Positions 11,001 through 14,575 of a DNA stretch of 14,575 nucleotides are shown one piece after another. Position numbers and translations under genes: made by a program. Source of the DNA: an uncultured Anaerococcus sp. (GTDB lineage Bacteria > Bacillota > Clostridia > Tissierellales > Peptoniphilaceae); contig URRX01000019.1 of assembly GCA_900550345.1 (NCBI GenBank), positions 1 to 14,575 on the forward strand. The letters run 5' to 3'. The notes under the pieces were generated by a model that was given only the letters and a program-made list of their open reading frames with translations, had not been told where the DNA came from and did no database searches. Position 1 is the stretch's first letter, and every line of letters starts with the position of its first letter.

Positions 11001-14000
11001 ATTTGCTACGTCAGCTTTTCCTTCAATTGCACCACCATTATTTTGAGCACCTAAAGTAACTTTTCCTAAGCTGGATATTTCTTGATCTACAGTTTGACTA
11101 TTCATAGCACCAAATATATCTGATCTTTGTCCGCCACTTACATCATATACATTTATATTTGAATCTTGTAAATTTACATTTGGAAGGGAGATATTTAGTG
11201 TAGTATCTTTGTCAGTTCTTCCACCAGCTCTTTGTGCATATGGTTTTAGGTAGATATAGAATTTGACATTTCCATTTTCGTCAACTTTTCCATAGTGCAT
11301 ACTATTCATAAAGTCAGGCCAGTTTGGATAGTCAGAGTGTTCTACTAAATCTGTCTTACCAGAACCAAGAGAAAATTGTGCATTTTTTCCTAATACAGAA
11401 ACTTCGCCATCATCTAAAATGGTGATTGTTTTTTGTTCTTGGTCGAGCTTATAGCCTGTTGGAGCTTTTGTTTCTTTTAGGTAATATGTTCCTGGTTCGA
11501 TATTTCTAAAGGTAGCCTCACCATTATTATCTGTAGTTATTCCTATTTTTGCACCTAGTAGGTAGAAGTTTGCACCAGGGATTCTTTTATTTTGATCTTT
11601 AGAATCTACTTTTATTACTGTGAAGGTTGCCGGTATTTTTTTATTATCTTCTATTTGAGCATTTGTAATATAGTGAGATTTTGAGTTCTCATCATAATAA
11701 TTTGCTTTTTCTCTAAATATATAATTTTTACCTTCTACTGGTATACTATCTGTTGGTAGAGTTTGGTCTATCTTGTGGTCGATCATTGAAGCTTTGCCGT
11801 CACTCGCTATATTCCAAAATCTTACATTTGGAATCGTAATTACTCTTTGATGACCATCTTCTTCTTTAAGATTAATTTTTCCCAATTCTTTTTTATCATT
11901 ATCTATAACAGTTAGACTTTGAGCTGGCATTTTGTCATATCCTTCTGCTAATGACCAGTGTTGGTCGACAATTATGTCTTTATATTTTGAAATTGTAACT
12001 CCACCAACGCTGTAGTCTGTTGGATTATTTGGTGTATTTAATTTTGTGTCAAACTTATACACTCCGATATTTCCTACTGCTTGTGATCCAGCTGGATTAC
12101 TTTCTTTTGCTGGAACATTTGAGATAGTAGCTTCATCATTTTTAACTTCCATCATGCCTGTTGTGGTATTTATTCCATATACCGCTCTTTTGCCAGTATT
12201 TAGACTTTGACTATCTAGAGTCCTTTTTTCTAGTGGAAGACCCTTATTTTTATCTCCTGTAGAAACTGCATCTGTTATTGTCCACTGTGCTGTACTTTCT
12301 GTTTTGAATTCTCCCTTTATAGTAGTTCTGTTATTCATACTTGTACGGTTAGGAGATTCTTTTTCTATTTTGTCTTGTGGATATCCTTCTTTTAATATAT
12401 GTCTTAGGGCACCAACCTTATTATTTTTCTTTGTAAGGATAGTTGATACGTCTATCATATATGAACCTTGTTTGTTTGTCCTTGGTGTATAGAAGGTATA
12501 GACAAGAGTTTTTTCACTTTCATTTAGAGCGTGGTGTTTGGAGTCTGAGATTCCTAGCTTTCCATCTAGTTGGTCTTTTAATTCTACAGATTTTCCATTT
12601 ATTTTTACATTTTGGATTTCGCCAAGGCCAGATCCTTCTACTGTAGTTAGGTTTAGTTTATAGCCTAGTTCTTTGAGGTATACTGTAGAGTCAACTCTAA
12701 GAGTCCAATTTATTCCACTTAGTTCATTGCCATCTACAACTGGATTTCCAACGATATCCATATTTATCTTGTAGTCCTCATCATCTTCTCCAATTATTTG
12801 GACAATATCGTCCCTACCTTTTTCTATTATAGTTCCTGCTGGATTTCCATTTTTGTCTATTTTTTCTGCAGGTAGGTTTTTTGGATTTGTTACTCCTAGA
12901 CCAGATATGCTATTTATAACAGTAAAGCTTTCTCCAGGTGTGATGTTTGCTGAGTTATAATCGACATCTATGCTTAAAAGTTGGTTGATATCTTCGTCTA
13001 TATCTCTTACTATTTTGTACATAATAGTATTTGAAGCTTGGTCATAGCTAGGTTTTGCTATTACATTTCCTTTGTAAATAATATCTTCTAATTTAGAAGG
13101 ATCATTTACAGTTAGTTTTTTATCTAGGTGAATATTAAAATATTGACCAGCCTTAATTGGACCTTGTCTTGTTGATGTATCAAAACGAGTTCTAATTGTG
13201 AATTTTTTATTTTCTAAGTTTAATTTGCCTTTATCATTTTGTGCTGCTTTTACCTTTTCTTTGGCTGGTTCGTCTTGACCCAAAAATAGCATTCTAAGTT
13301 TTGGCATCAAGCCCTTTTTTTCTGCCTTTTTCTTTTCTTTTTTATCTTCACTTTTTTGTTTTGGTTTTATATTTTCGGAAGATTTTTCTTTTTGGTCTTG
13401 ATTTTCTTCTTTATTATTAGAAGTGGTAGAAGTTTTTTGATCTTTGGAATCTTTGTTTGTATCTTTTTTCTCGATTGAAGGCTCATTTGATTTTACTTCT
13501 ACTTCTGTTTGACTTTCTTTCTTATTTGAAGATGTTTTTTCATCTTCTTTCTTTTCTTCTTTTGTAGAAGAAATTGAAGCCTTTTTATCTTCTTCTTTTT
13601 TTATTGGTTGATCTTGTTGAGATTTTTCTTTTTCAGCTTCTTTTATATCTTCTTCTTTTTGAATCTTTTCTTGATCTTTTTTATTTTTTTCTTCTATTAG
13701 GGAATTTAAATTTTCAAAATCTTCTTTTAATGATTTTGTAGTATATAAAGTTTTATTTTCATCTCTTATTAAGGCAAAAATATCCCCTTCATTTTTTATA
13801 GTCAAATTTCCTTCTTGATCTTTTTCATAAAGGTTGAAGTTTGGATCTAGGGATTCATATTGAAGAAATTCTAAATTGAAAACTAACTTGTCTTCATTAA
13901 ATAATTTTTGATTTCCTTTTTCGTTAAAATCAAAATCATCCATAACTTTAAAGTCTATGTATGTGTAATTACTACCATATGGACTTTCTTTTTCAGTTTC

Positions 14001-14453
14001 TTCTATATTTTCTAATTCTTCTTTTGTTACTAATCTATAGCCTTCTTCATCATTAATAATTTCCAAATCAAGGTCTAGTCCTTGGTCATTTAGCATATCT
14101 TTTACTCGCCAATATTCCTTACTAGCCTGTTCATTTGAATCAAAATAACCATCATCATATAATTTTAAATCAATTCTTTTTACTAATCTAAAATTTGAAG
14201 TAGTATCTGGCATTGTTAGTGCTAGAGAAAACTTATCTTGGTCTTTTTTGATGTGTTTTTTATCATAGATTAGCTGTGATTTTGTAATTGAAATATTAAC
14301 ATTTTCATCATCTTTAATTTCTTCAATCGATTTTATGGTGTTTGGTTTAACTTCTTCAGCTTTCGATGTTATTGTAAAAGCTGGTAGCATTACTTGAATC
14401 ACCATAAAAAATGCCATCAAAAATGACGTCATTTTTCTCAATAATGTTTTCAT
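2097..14453 (-). CDS. Giant multi-Cna-B (SpaA-type) cell-wall-anchored MSCRAMM-like adhesin, 4,118 aa
   Basis: This is a secreted, wall-anchored surface protein, probably an adhesin that reaches far from the cell. Approximate residue order: signal peptide 1-32; small N-terminal domain 35-245; Lys/Glu-rich linker 252-380; MSCRAMM-like head 412-939; ten Cna-B domains starting near 940, 1234, 1761, 1871, 2194, 2731, 3123, 3382, 3821 and 3939; Ig-like modules inserted at 1369-1500 and 3499-3635; a second repeated module near 2006, 2375, 2862 and 3650; G5-like segment 2547-2690; sorting signal 4078-4118. Every Cna-B domain keeps the strand-1 Lys and the E-box Glu needed for Lys-Asn/Asp isopeptide bonds. 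The protein has no cysteine, as expected of a fibre stabilised without disulfides. The ATG follows AAAGGAG by 5 nt and opens directly into a signal peptide. No frameshift breaks the 12.4-kb frame, so it is probably functional. No sortase or pilin partner is in view. Ligand unknown. Confidence 0.93.
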   Translation of the reverse strand: MKTLLRKMTSFLMAFFMVIQVMLPAFTITSKAEEVKPNTIKSIEEIKDDENVNISITKSQLIYDKKHIKKDQDKFSLALTMPDTTSNFRLVKRIDLKLYDDGYFDSNEQASKEYWRVKDMLNDQGLDLDLEIINDEEGYRLVTKEELENIEETEKESPYGSNYTYIDFKVMDDFDFNEKGNQKLFNEDKLVFNLEFLQYESLDPNFNLYEKDQEGNLTIKNEGDIFALIRDENKTLYTTKSLKEDFENLNSLIEEKNKKDQEKIQKEEDIKEAEKEKSQQDQPIKKEEDKKASISSTKEEKKEDEKTSSNKKESQTEVEVKSNEPSIEKKDTNKDSKDQKTSTTSNNKEENQDQKEKSSENIKPKQKSEDKKEKKKAEKKGLMPKLRMLFLGQDEPAKEKVKAAQNDKGKLNLENKKFTIRTRFDTSTRQGPIKAGQYFNIHLDKKLTVNDPSKLEDIIYKGNVIAKPSYDQASNTIMYKIVRDIDEDINQLLSIDVDYNSANITPGESFTVINSISGLGVTNPKNLPAEKIDKNGNPAGTIIEKGRDDIVQIIGEDDEDYKINMDIVGNPVVDGNELSGINWTLRVDSTVYLKELGYKLNLTTVEGSGLGEIQNVKINGKSVELKDQLDGKLGISDSKHHALNESEKTLVYTFYTPRTNKQGSYMIDVSTILTKKNNKVGALRHILKEGYPQDKIEKESPNRTSMNNRTTIKGEFKTESTAQWTITDAVSTGDKNKGLPLEKRTLDSQSLNTGKRAVYGINTTTGMMEVKNDEATISNVPAKESNPAGSQAVGNIGVYKFDTKLNTPNNPTDYSVGGVTISKYKDIIVDQHWSLAEGYDKMPAQSLTVIDNDKKELGKINLKEEDGHQRVITIPNVRFWNIASDGKASMIDHKIDQTLPTDSIPVEGKNYIFREKANYYDENSKSHYITNAQIEDNKKIPATFTVIKVDSKDQNKRIPGANFYLLGAKIGITTDNNGEATFRNIEPGTYYLKETKAPTGYKLDQEQKTITILDDGEVSVLGKNAQFSLGSGKTDLVEHSDYPNWPDFMNSMHYGKVDENGNVKFYIYLKPYAQRAGGRTDKDTTLNISLPNVNLQDSNINVYDVSGGQRSDIFGAMNSQTVDQEISSLGKVTLGAQNNGGAIEGKADVANPLSGTKGYQITFPQGRFGTDWGFLVEVSANIGSKDSTSISYDWLAKENPAGQSKIRVNTNLSKNKEENGNPTITIANEEQKKSEIEVAKFADTSTEGKKDRLAGAEFVLKDENGEVIANKITDENGKVSFGEHPTGTYYLEEVKAPEGYEKSKVYFRVTVSEDGKVTYDAKFKDSDASPTAGVDYYIEREEGGQGEDAAIVTRVNQSMVINDDSGSGNFRGIWEAYRLESLKYHLDATISNAAPGSRFEIQFDPNLDFTQYFKTFPNIYFNGKMIATPHFDYKTNLLTYVFNKNSLSNGETKFSIDLNGMIPSKFYATHSGKWDFTNVVAPNQKNGTISGNPVDNIKVQADYDGYDRHTTAGKFPSQAYYFRDVYKADDGNWYVKAIGYYNPLGDYKTGDANKIWFNWKFTDNQGSKQETWQGKYESPYYLDDVKIYKTSIPPLKKYEAHPDYSPLVNDYMPLSMGVRPEQNPDIYNLVYHAEIDHEKSYNRSEGGFNLSYNPKNVTSTGSLYETQNPPLTISVPKINPKNDAYLIEQTFKIRDIDEFNKHWRAFYMANGEEKSGNRKNALNSSFVTGPNDNYSKADQTGTELPSYTKEVVGIINRKYQPGKFKITKLNEANQNQKLKGATFVLTDSDNNKIYRTSDQNGEISFENLAPGKYTLKEYKSPKDFIKSSKEWNVTVYSDGNVKISSTSIIGGGESYTGKDTVNIPVNNKPAGQKFRIYKKDSNGKPLAGAKFKITDPENKDPNFPLEAQSDQNGIVEFTGNPQEGKSYILEEVAPPEGYKPLNKKWVLVREDGKTKIYTYSKSDTSDIKSILGEEGTHWVNVKERPTRGWTSFDNRITGWVANSTEARYLGTRIVAINKDNNYVIQRYVINPEGRNIDDTTAIIHREKPEYPNMDWYNGDEEVRVFTLDPKEDGNTSGKVTGLISDLRLADFNETDITTSVTKSVDDSHYGEKRLKLDLPATNKPIVVDVKIPYKTLDGGVGTGMDWYEGGQNYWKSDYYERVSDILESDPTTREEGSIIGSYISEGSLDVENEIKTYGFKIKKVREINKTTPIQGATFKLTGPDPSKNERYMTTGSDGMISFNGLKPGTYTLEESEPASGYQKVDTKWTVTISADGKAYIKQNNENAHNASLFIDRPTRLLADKDISKKEFIDKRSYQFAKIAKDSRDKNEGLEISELNPSDLLENAQRAASDWEKIDPTRSNPVDVRSNLAKDNAAPVLTKITEINKVDHRLRQVFVYGQGPYGAKNREIQIHSQPKNFNVTKANSVIKVYQSQNFDVDNPGSLTEISKITFKEKTENGYTRLIAEIPATYKGTIRLEIETKYDERFGVGLGTDYDSFKEAGLYTPHKSWLANSYTNESAINKGPVITYETAWEYDSEIPKPQTIDVPEKDLYEDETWTVEGSTGKLYKEYKYELADGVRTGNKTATGNTKANPEAKADEYHHGTKKRPESRTSTPVNKTIEVPFETTVKNDPNLAQGVIEVDSQGENGEAEYQYSVTFDRKNEPDATKPENWPADVAVPAKQAGERIAAYNIILVRTIKEKTDRIERHGSRVDGEELVDNTATITNKQTGLDLKILKRGSDDKILENAEFTLEKYTDESYKTKDDTFKDVSGKSNSKGNVELKDKDGNPVSLPVGYYRLTETNSPSGYKKLQAPFDIEVYEEAGQLKAKYKGPEHTSYDYIQTDKSYDNTSVQTADNGIKYKSKLVSINTESKTYIQRIYIDTRGYRGASDKINIQINPKHKREETDRGPGNAPTIDVEGVKTAYRSTYKITGAPTNDSFADTVLNSYDLSRNDVTMLNTARWRPFDWGFDEDIMNLDKGGVYYIDVEGFYDDAILTGKDSKQGNIETIPQEDLKKLELNFDFYDGAREFQQATGRDNRRNIIFKKVDKGSYQQGNLALGFTKFEKSPDGQLGKTGGRIYPLLKESERTRVKTSIDLKSLYSSKSYTEIPQSGMTVVNEVERYNVTFSKHGRDNPKDNVNSENVTKNRLEGAIFKLQKEIANTYTDIPGAYVGSAFNGYFGFRNLEPGRYRLMEVKAPKDYKPITDPLLYFTIKTVKTNTGEVVDPESGDIVDLKTVNVRFVSNGTIYNLSELEMEDPKDSNSTLKIGDKSVLSKDIDIEKAKIINPETGAKVLLKDLIVVGEKQYKEDGKTYYNEYPVKQIKIVPSSSGYISLEYDKANGVYQYVPEKSTSEKDGKLIDFVTSATAKNMGKIVNEKPGEGEMTVTKVDQNGNEIKASELLAGAKFKLTNLSNGSITTKTVGEDGTIHFDKLPIGNYRLEEVKSPDGYVNTNQVWNFTIGGEGLDPYAGPIARTGRDLSDKIKLNTTDMYVLNPEDKTSKKRNEIHPHFGESMEFTNKFAVDKNIKINPGDYFVLNMSEVTDLNGISDNEIENLDIIAAGIGTIAKADYDRSNRTITYTFTDYAKTYSLVEFSNKLTSFIDLYKVRQSDQGLSKQQVGFYIGNDRSQLRGMKVIYDLDYGHEEDIYRNRINLVSKIVKYNPQTGEFLHYYYVNRLREKTAGPVELRYVSEQDIENLNISVSYLYNNSNVENDMPESFAVNENSNNLSQFDTVRSLQRLNKGYYTSVNFNNGIHNTHSYIIKVTGRVAEKDKSEYTAHGTLLKFNQNYSPTYAERHDSVRHFVNEASGSVKPEIVAVNPENKILFRKVDQEGKALAKAKFKLKYKAKSTDKEWSDVGDEVTSGEDGKFEFTKLKPGFYELEETLAPEGYNILTNPAYEFVVNDNGKIIRKTIGDKPDEEKDTEEDGIVPIYIENKKDQHISFEKVDANTGNPLEGAEFEVWYKKEKTGDYSKTELKLYQNANGDKLVLNKDETAPQGFNPVDKFTTGADGLVEFTFYESGYYALKEIKAPSGYITPKDYVKEFAAIDGKIQVEKYKADMVDIDTKDPIQIENKKFTLPMTNGLRAWIGFTILGLILMILAVWYHNKRKNKSLDITSK
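2100..2222 (-). other. Cell-wall sorting signal, variant motif LPMTN (residues 4078-4118)
   Basis: LPMTN-G (4078-4083; the pentapeptide is plus-strand 2208-2222) is followed by a hydrophobic helix at 4087-4104 and a basic tail HNKRKNK. The tripartite layout is that of sortase substrates, but the fifth position is Asn where LPXTG has Gly. Confidence 0.85.
2226..2639 (-). repeat. Cna-B domain 10, wall-proximal (residues 3939-4076)
   Basis: Strand 1 is ISFEKVDANTGNPLEGAEF with Lys3945; the E-box ALKEIKAPSGY has Glu4027; the closing strand PIQIENKKF has Asn4073. It is larger than a minimal domain (about 138 residues) and immediately precedes the sorting motif. Confidence 0.92.
2640..2993 (-). 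repeat. Cna-B domain 9 (residues 3821-3938)
   Basis: Strand 1 is ILFRKVDQEGK with Lys3828; the E-box ELEETLAPEGY has Glu3883; the closing strand PIYIENKKD has Asn3935. All three isopeptide positions are canonical. It abuts domain 10 directly. Confidence 0.92.
3129..3506 (-). repeat. Repeated 'xI-xx-IN' module, copy 4 (residues 3650-3775)
   Basis: It opens VSKIVKYNPQTGEFLHYYYV (3655-3674) and continues ISVSYLYNN (3700-3708), the most divergent of the four copies. It follows the TYTFTDY Ig-like module directly, in the position of an N3 domain, and could be its N3 partner instead of, or as well as, a copy of this module. Confidence 0.45.
3549..3959 (-). repeat. Ig-like adhesin module, copy 3, with TYTFTDY latch-like motif (residues 3499-3635)
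   Basis: PGDYFVLNMS (3533-3542), IAKADYD (3566-3572) and TYTFTDYA (3579-3586; plus-strand 3696-3719) are present. TYTFTDYV is the hallmark of the MSCRAMM N2 latching trench in Clf/Sdr-type adhesins, so a ligand-binding Ig fold is plausible near the C-terminal end. Confidence 0.65.
3966..4310 (-). repeat. Cna-B domain 8 (residues 3382-3496)
   Basis: Strand 1 is MTVTKVDQNG with Lys3389; the E-box RLEEVKSPDGY has Glu3443; the closing strand MYVLNPED has candidate acceptor Asn3495. Confidence 0.87.
4317..5087 (-). repeat. Cna-B domain 7 with a ~155-residue insertion (residues 3123-3379)
   Basis: Strand 1 is RYNVTFSKHGRD with Lys3131; the E-box RLMEVKAPKDY has Glu3196. The closing strand GKIVNEKP with Asn3377 comes only after an inserted region at about 3217-3372 (plus-strand 4338-4805). 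The insertion is beta-rich, opens with TNTGEVVDPESGDIVDLKTV, and is unrelated to the other modules here. Confidence 0.75.
5349..5870 (-). repeat. Repeated 'xI-xx-IN' module, copy 3 (residues 2862-3035)
   Basis: It opens KSKLVSINTESKTYIQRIYI (2864-2883), close to copy 1 (TRIVAIN...YVIQRYVI). It continues through NIQINPKH and the aromatic stretch RWRPFDWGFDED (2964-2975). Confidence 0.55.
5904..6263 (-). repeat. Cna-B domain 6 (residues 2731-2850)
   Basis: Strand 1 is LDLKILKRGSDD with Lys2739 as the likely isopeptide residue; the E-box RLTETNSPSGY has Glu2803. No clear closing Asn strand is seen before the next module. It carries a longer central loop than its neighbours. Confidence 0.78.
6384..6815 (-). 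other. G5-like segment (residues 2547-2690)
   Basis: Residues 2619-2661 contain IEVPFETTVKNDPNLAQG, then V-D-S-Q-G-x-x-G and YQYSVTF. This fits the G5 pattern (dP-x-L-x-x-G ... G-x-x-G ... Y-x-V-T). The preceding stretch, with EGSTGK, Y-K-Y-E-L-A-D-G and HHGTKK (2562-2607), looks like the tail of a G5/E-type spacer unit, as in staphylococcal and streptococcal surface proteins. These domains often form stiff stalks or bind glycans or zinc. No other G5-like unit was seen in this protein. Confidence 0.6.
6909..7331 (-). repeat. Repeated 'xI-xx-IN' module, copy 2 (residues 2375-2515)
   Basis: It opens TKITEINKVDHRLRQVFVYG (2381-2400), has IRLEIETKYDERF (2476-2488) and ends in GVGLGTDYDSF (2489-2499), parallel to GVGTGMDWY in copy 1. 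Confidence 0.55.
7563..7874 (-). repeat. Cna-B domain 5 (residues 2194-2297)
   Basis: Strand 1 is FKIKKVRE with Lys2203; the E-box TLEESEPASGY has Glu2254; the closing strand SLFIDRPTR has candidate acceptor Asp2295. The RPTR end is shared with domain 4, which suggests local duplication. Confidence 0.85.
8004..8438 (-). repeat. Repeated 'xI-xx-IN' module, copy 1 (residues 2006-2150)
   Basis: It opens with TRIVAINKDNNYVIQRYVI (2011-2029) and ends with GGVGTGMDWYEGG (2138-2150). Matching openings occur at 2381, 2865 and 3656. This looks like a repeated beta-domain that follows Cna-B domains in this protein; I do not recognise it as a named family. Confidence 0.55.
8499..8843 (-). repeat. Cna-B domain 4 (residues 1871-1985)
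   Basis: Strand 1 is FRIYKKDSNGKPLAGA with Lys1878; the E-box is ILEEVAPPEGY with Glu1931. The end reads WVNVKERPTR; by alignment with domain 5 (SLFIDRPTR) the acceptor position is Glu1983, although Asn1980 is close by. Confidence 0.85.
8850..9173 (-). repeat. Cna-B domain 3 (residues 1761-1868)
   Basis: Strand 1 is FKITKLNE with Lys1768; the E-box is TLKEYKSPKDF with Glu1817, so the usual P-x-GY has become P-KDF; the closing strand IPVNNK has candidate Asn1867. It joins Cna-B 4 with almost no linker, giving a tandem pair. Confidence 0.85.
9174..9953 (-). other. Spacer region B (residues 1501-1760), family not recognised
   Basis: An aromatic-rich, beta-rich region with many Trp and Tyr (for example YYFRDVYKADDGNWYVKAIG, 1520-1539). 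I cannot assign it to a named family. It separates the second Ig-like module from Cna-B 3. Confidence 0.4.
9954..10349 (-). repeat. Ig-like adhesin module, copy 2 (residues 1369-1500)
   Basis: It repeats the pattern of the head module: PGSRFEIQFD (1395-1404), then GKMIATPHFD (1423-1432), then TNLLTYVF (1435-1442). Aligned copies lie at 435-479 and 3533-3586. This resembles the N2-type Ig fold of MSCRAMM adhesins. Confidence 0.6.
10365..10754 (-). repeat. Cna-B domain 2 (residues 1234-1363)
   Basis: Strand 1 is EIEVAKFAD with Lys1240; the E-box is YLEEVKAPEGY with Glu1293; the closing strand SMVIND has candidate acceptor Asn1362. It is longer than a minimal domain because of an acidic Gly-rich loop before the last strand. 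Confidence 0.87.
10755..11381 (-). other. Non-Cna-B spacer module A (residues 1025-1233)
   Basis: Beta-rich sequence of unrecognised family between Cna-B 1 and 2. It includes GRFGTDWGFLVEVSANIG (1166-1183) and ends in TITIANEEQKKS, which leads straight into Cna-B 2. The F/V-GTD-W/Y phrase recalls GVGTGMDWY and GVGLGTDY further downstream, so it may be a distant member of that repeated module. Confidence 0.4.
11382..11636 (-). repeat. Cna-B domain 1 (residues 940-1024)
   Basis: Strand 1 reads TFTVIKVD with candidate isopeptide Lys948; the E-box is YLKETKAPTGY with Glu994. The usual closing strand with Asn/Asp is not obvious; Asn1024 is the nearest candidate. Confidence 0.85.
11637..13220 (-). 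other. MSCRAMM-like adhesin head (residues 412-939)
   Basis: The first part (about 416-520) matches the Ig-like module found twice more downstream: AGQYFNIHLD (435-444), IAKPSYD (465-471) and N-x-I-x-Y (475-479). Later stretches carry recurring Trp-centred strands: INWTLRVD (581-588), AQWTITDAV (722-730) and QHWSLAEG (831-838). The layout resembles adhesin N-terminal regions that bind host matrix proteins. Fold by motif; ligand unknown. Confidence 0.6.
13314..13700 (-). repeat. Lys/Glu/Ser-rich low-complexity linker (residues 252-380)
   Basis: About 130 residues consist mainly of Lys, Glu, Asp, Gln, Ser, Thr and Asn, with almost no hydrophobic residues and very few Pro. The DNA is correspondingly strand-asymmetric, T/C-rich on the plus strand. 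The composition indicates a disordered or coiled spacer between the N-terminal domain and the adhesin head. Confidence 0.8.
14358..14453 (-). other. Signal peptide of the giant adhesin (residues 1-32)
   Basis: A basic start (MKTLLRK) is followed by a hydrophobic core of about 18 residues and an S-K-A/E-E cleavage site after Ala32. There is no YSIRK-G/S motif. Confidence 0.85.
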
Positions 14454-14458
14454 ACAAT

Positions 14459-14465
14459 CTCCTTT
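14459..14465 (-). promoter_or_regulatory. Ribosome binding site of the giant adhesin
   Basis: AAAGGAG on the minus strand lies 5 nt upstream of ATG 14453. It fixes the start that opens into the signal peptide. Confidence 0.8.
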
Positions 14466-14489
14466 TTGATATAGATTTTTAAATAAGTG

Positions 14490-14518
14490 TTTATACTAAT
14501 ATTTTCTCTTATAAACAA
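14490..14518 (-). promoter_or_regulatory. Candidate proximal promoter of the giant adhesin gene
   Basis: On the minus strand TTGTTT (14518-14513) and TATAAA (14495-14490) are separated by 17 nt, about 37 nt upstream of the start codon. The -10 fits well and the -35 is weak (TTG only). Such matches are common in AT-rich DNA. Confidence 0.35.
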
Positions 14519-14523
14519 TAAAC

Positions 14524-14552
14524 ATTATATTTTTATTATTTATCTTGATAAA
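14524..14552 (-). promoter_or_regulatory. Candidate distal promoter with an inverted repeat over its -35
   Basis: A perfect TATAAT (14529-14524) lies 17 nt from TTTATC (14552-14547). The -35 is one arm of a perfect 6-bp inverted repeat, TTTATC-TT-GATAAA (14539-14552), a possible repressor site. Confidence 0.4.
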
Positions 14553-14575
14553 GCTATATAAAAAATTTTCTCACT

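Noticed and set aside
2836..12646. Many 60-100-codon plus-strand ORFs opposite the giant gene
   Set aside because: All lie antisense to the single continuous adhesin frame. They are hydrophobic reversals of Cna-B coding sequence with no family features.
13314..13700. Tandem DNA repeat in the Lys/Glu-rich coding stretch
   Set aside because: The composition is repetitive, but no fixed-length repeat unit could be aligned by eye. It is low complexity, not a true tandem array.
2097..14453. Thioester (TED) adhesin domain, often found in Cna-B proteins
   Set aside because: A thioester domain needs a Cys, and the protein has no cysteine.
2097..14453. Classical pilus backbone subunit
   Set aside because: E-boxes are present, but no YPK-type pilin motif was seen. 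The protein is far larger than backbone pilins, and no pilin sortase or partner gene is in view.
1..14575. CRISPR array, tRNA, rRNA, insertion sequence, riboswitch
   Set aside because: No regular direct repeats with spacers, cloverleaf-like sequence, transposase motif or structured leader was seen on either strand.

Overview
The window is AT-rich, and all supported genes lie on the minus strand. Low GC, strong AAAGGAG-type ribosome sites, a cell-wall sorting signal and many Cna-B domains point to a Gram-positive Firmicute. The style of the giant surface protein suggests an anaerobic coccus of the Peptoniphilaceae type (Anaerococcus, Peptoniphilus or Finegoldia-like). That placement is inference, because the window carries no rRNA or other marker gene.

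Reading in the direction of transcription (high to low coordinates): a promoter region (about 14490-14552) leads into one uninterrupted 4,118-codon gene (14453-2097). It encodes a secreted, wall-anchored adhesin. In order it has a signal peptide, a small N-terminal domain, a Lys/Glu-rich low-complexity linker, an MSCRAMM-like head, ten Cna-B (SpaA-type) domains interleaved with at least two other families of repeated modules, a G5-like segment, and a C-terminal sorting signal. The sorting motif reads LPMTN rather than LPXTG. A directional intrinsic terminator (2049-2079) closes this unit.

A second unit starts at an extended -10 promoter just before 1912. It encodes an EpsG/Wzy-like polysaccharide polymerase (1912-794), then a Wzz/YveK-type chain-length protein (784-134). 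The third gene overlaps the second and runs off the left edge (144-1). Its 48 visible residues look like the start of a CpsD/YveL-like P-loop partner, but its Walker A motif appears degenerate. Gene spacing of 9 bp and then an 11-bp overlap indicates translational coupling within an exopolysaccharide or capsule operon.

Both units build the cell surface: one makes a very long isopeptide-stabilised adhesin, the other polymerises and length-controls a surface glycan. Nothing in the sequence shows that they are co-regulated, and the terminator and separate promoter argue for independent transcription. No RNA gene, mobile element, CRISPR array or sortase gene was seen.
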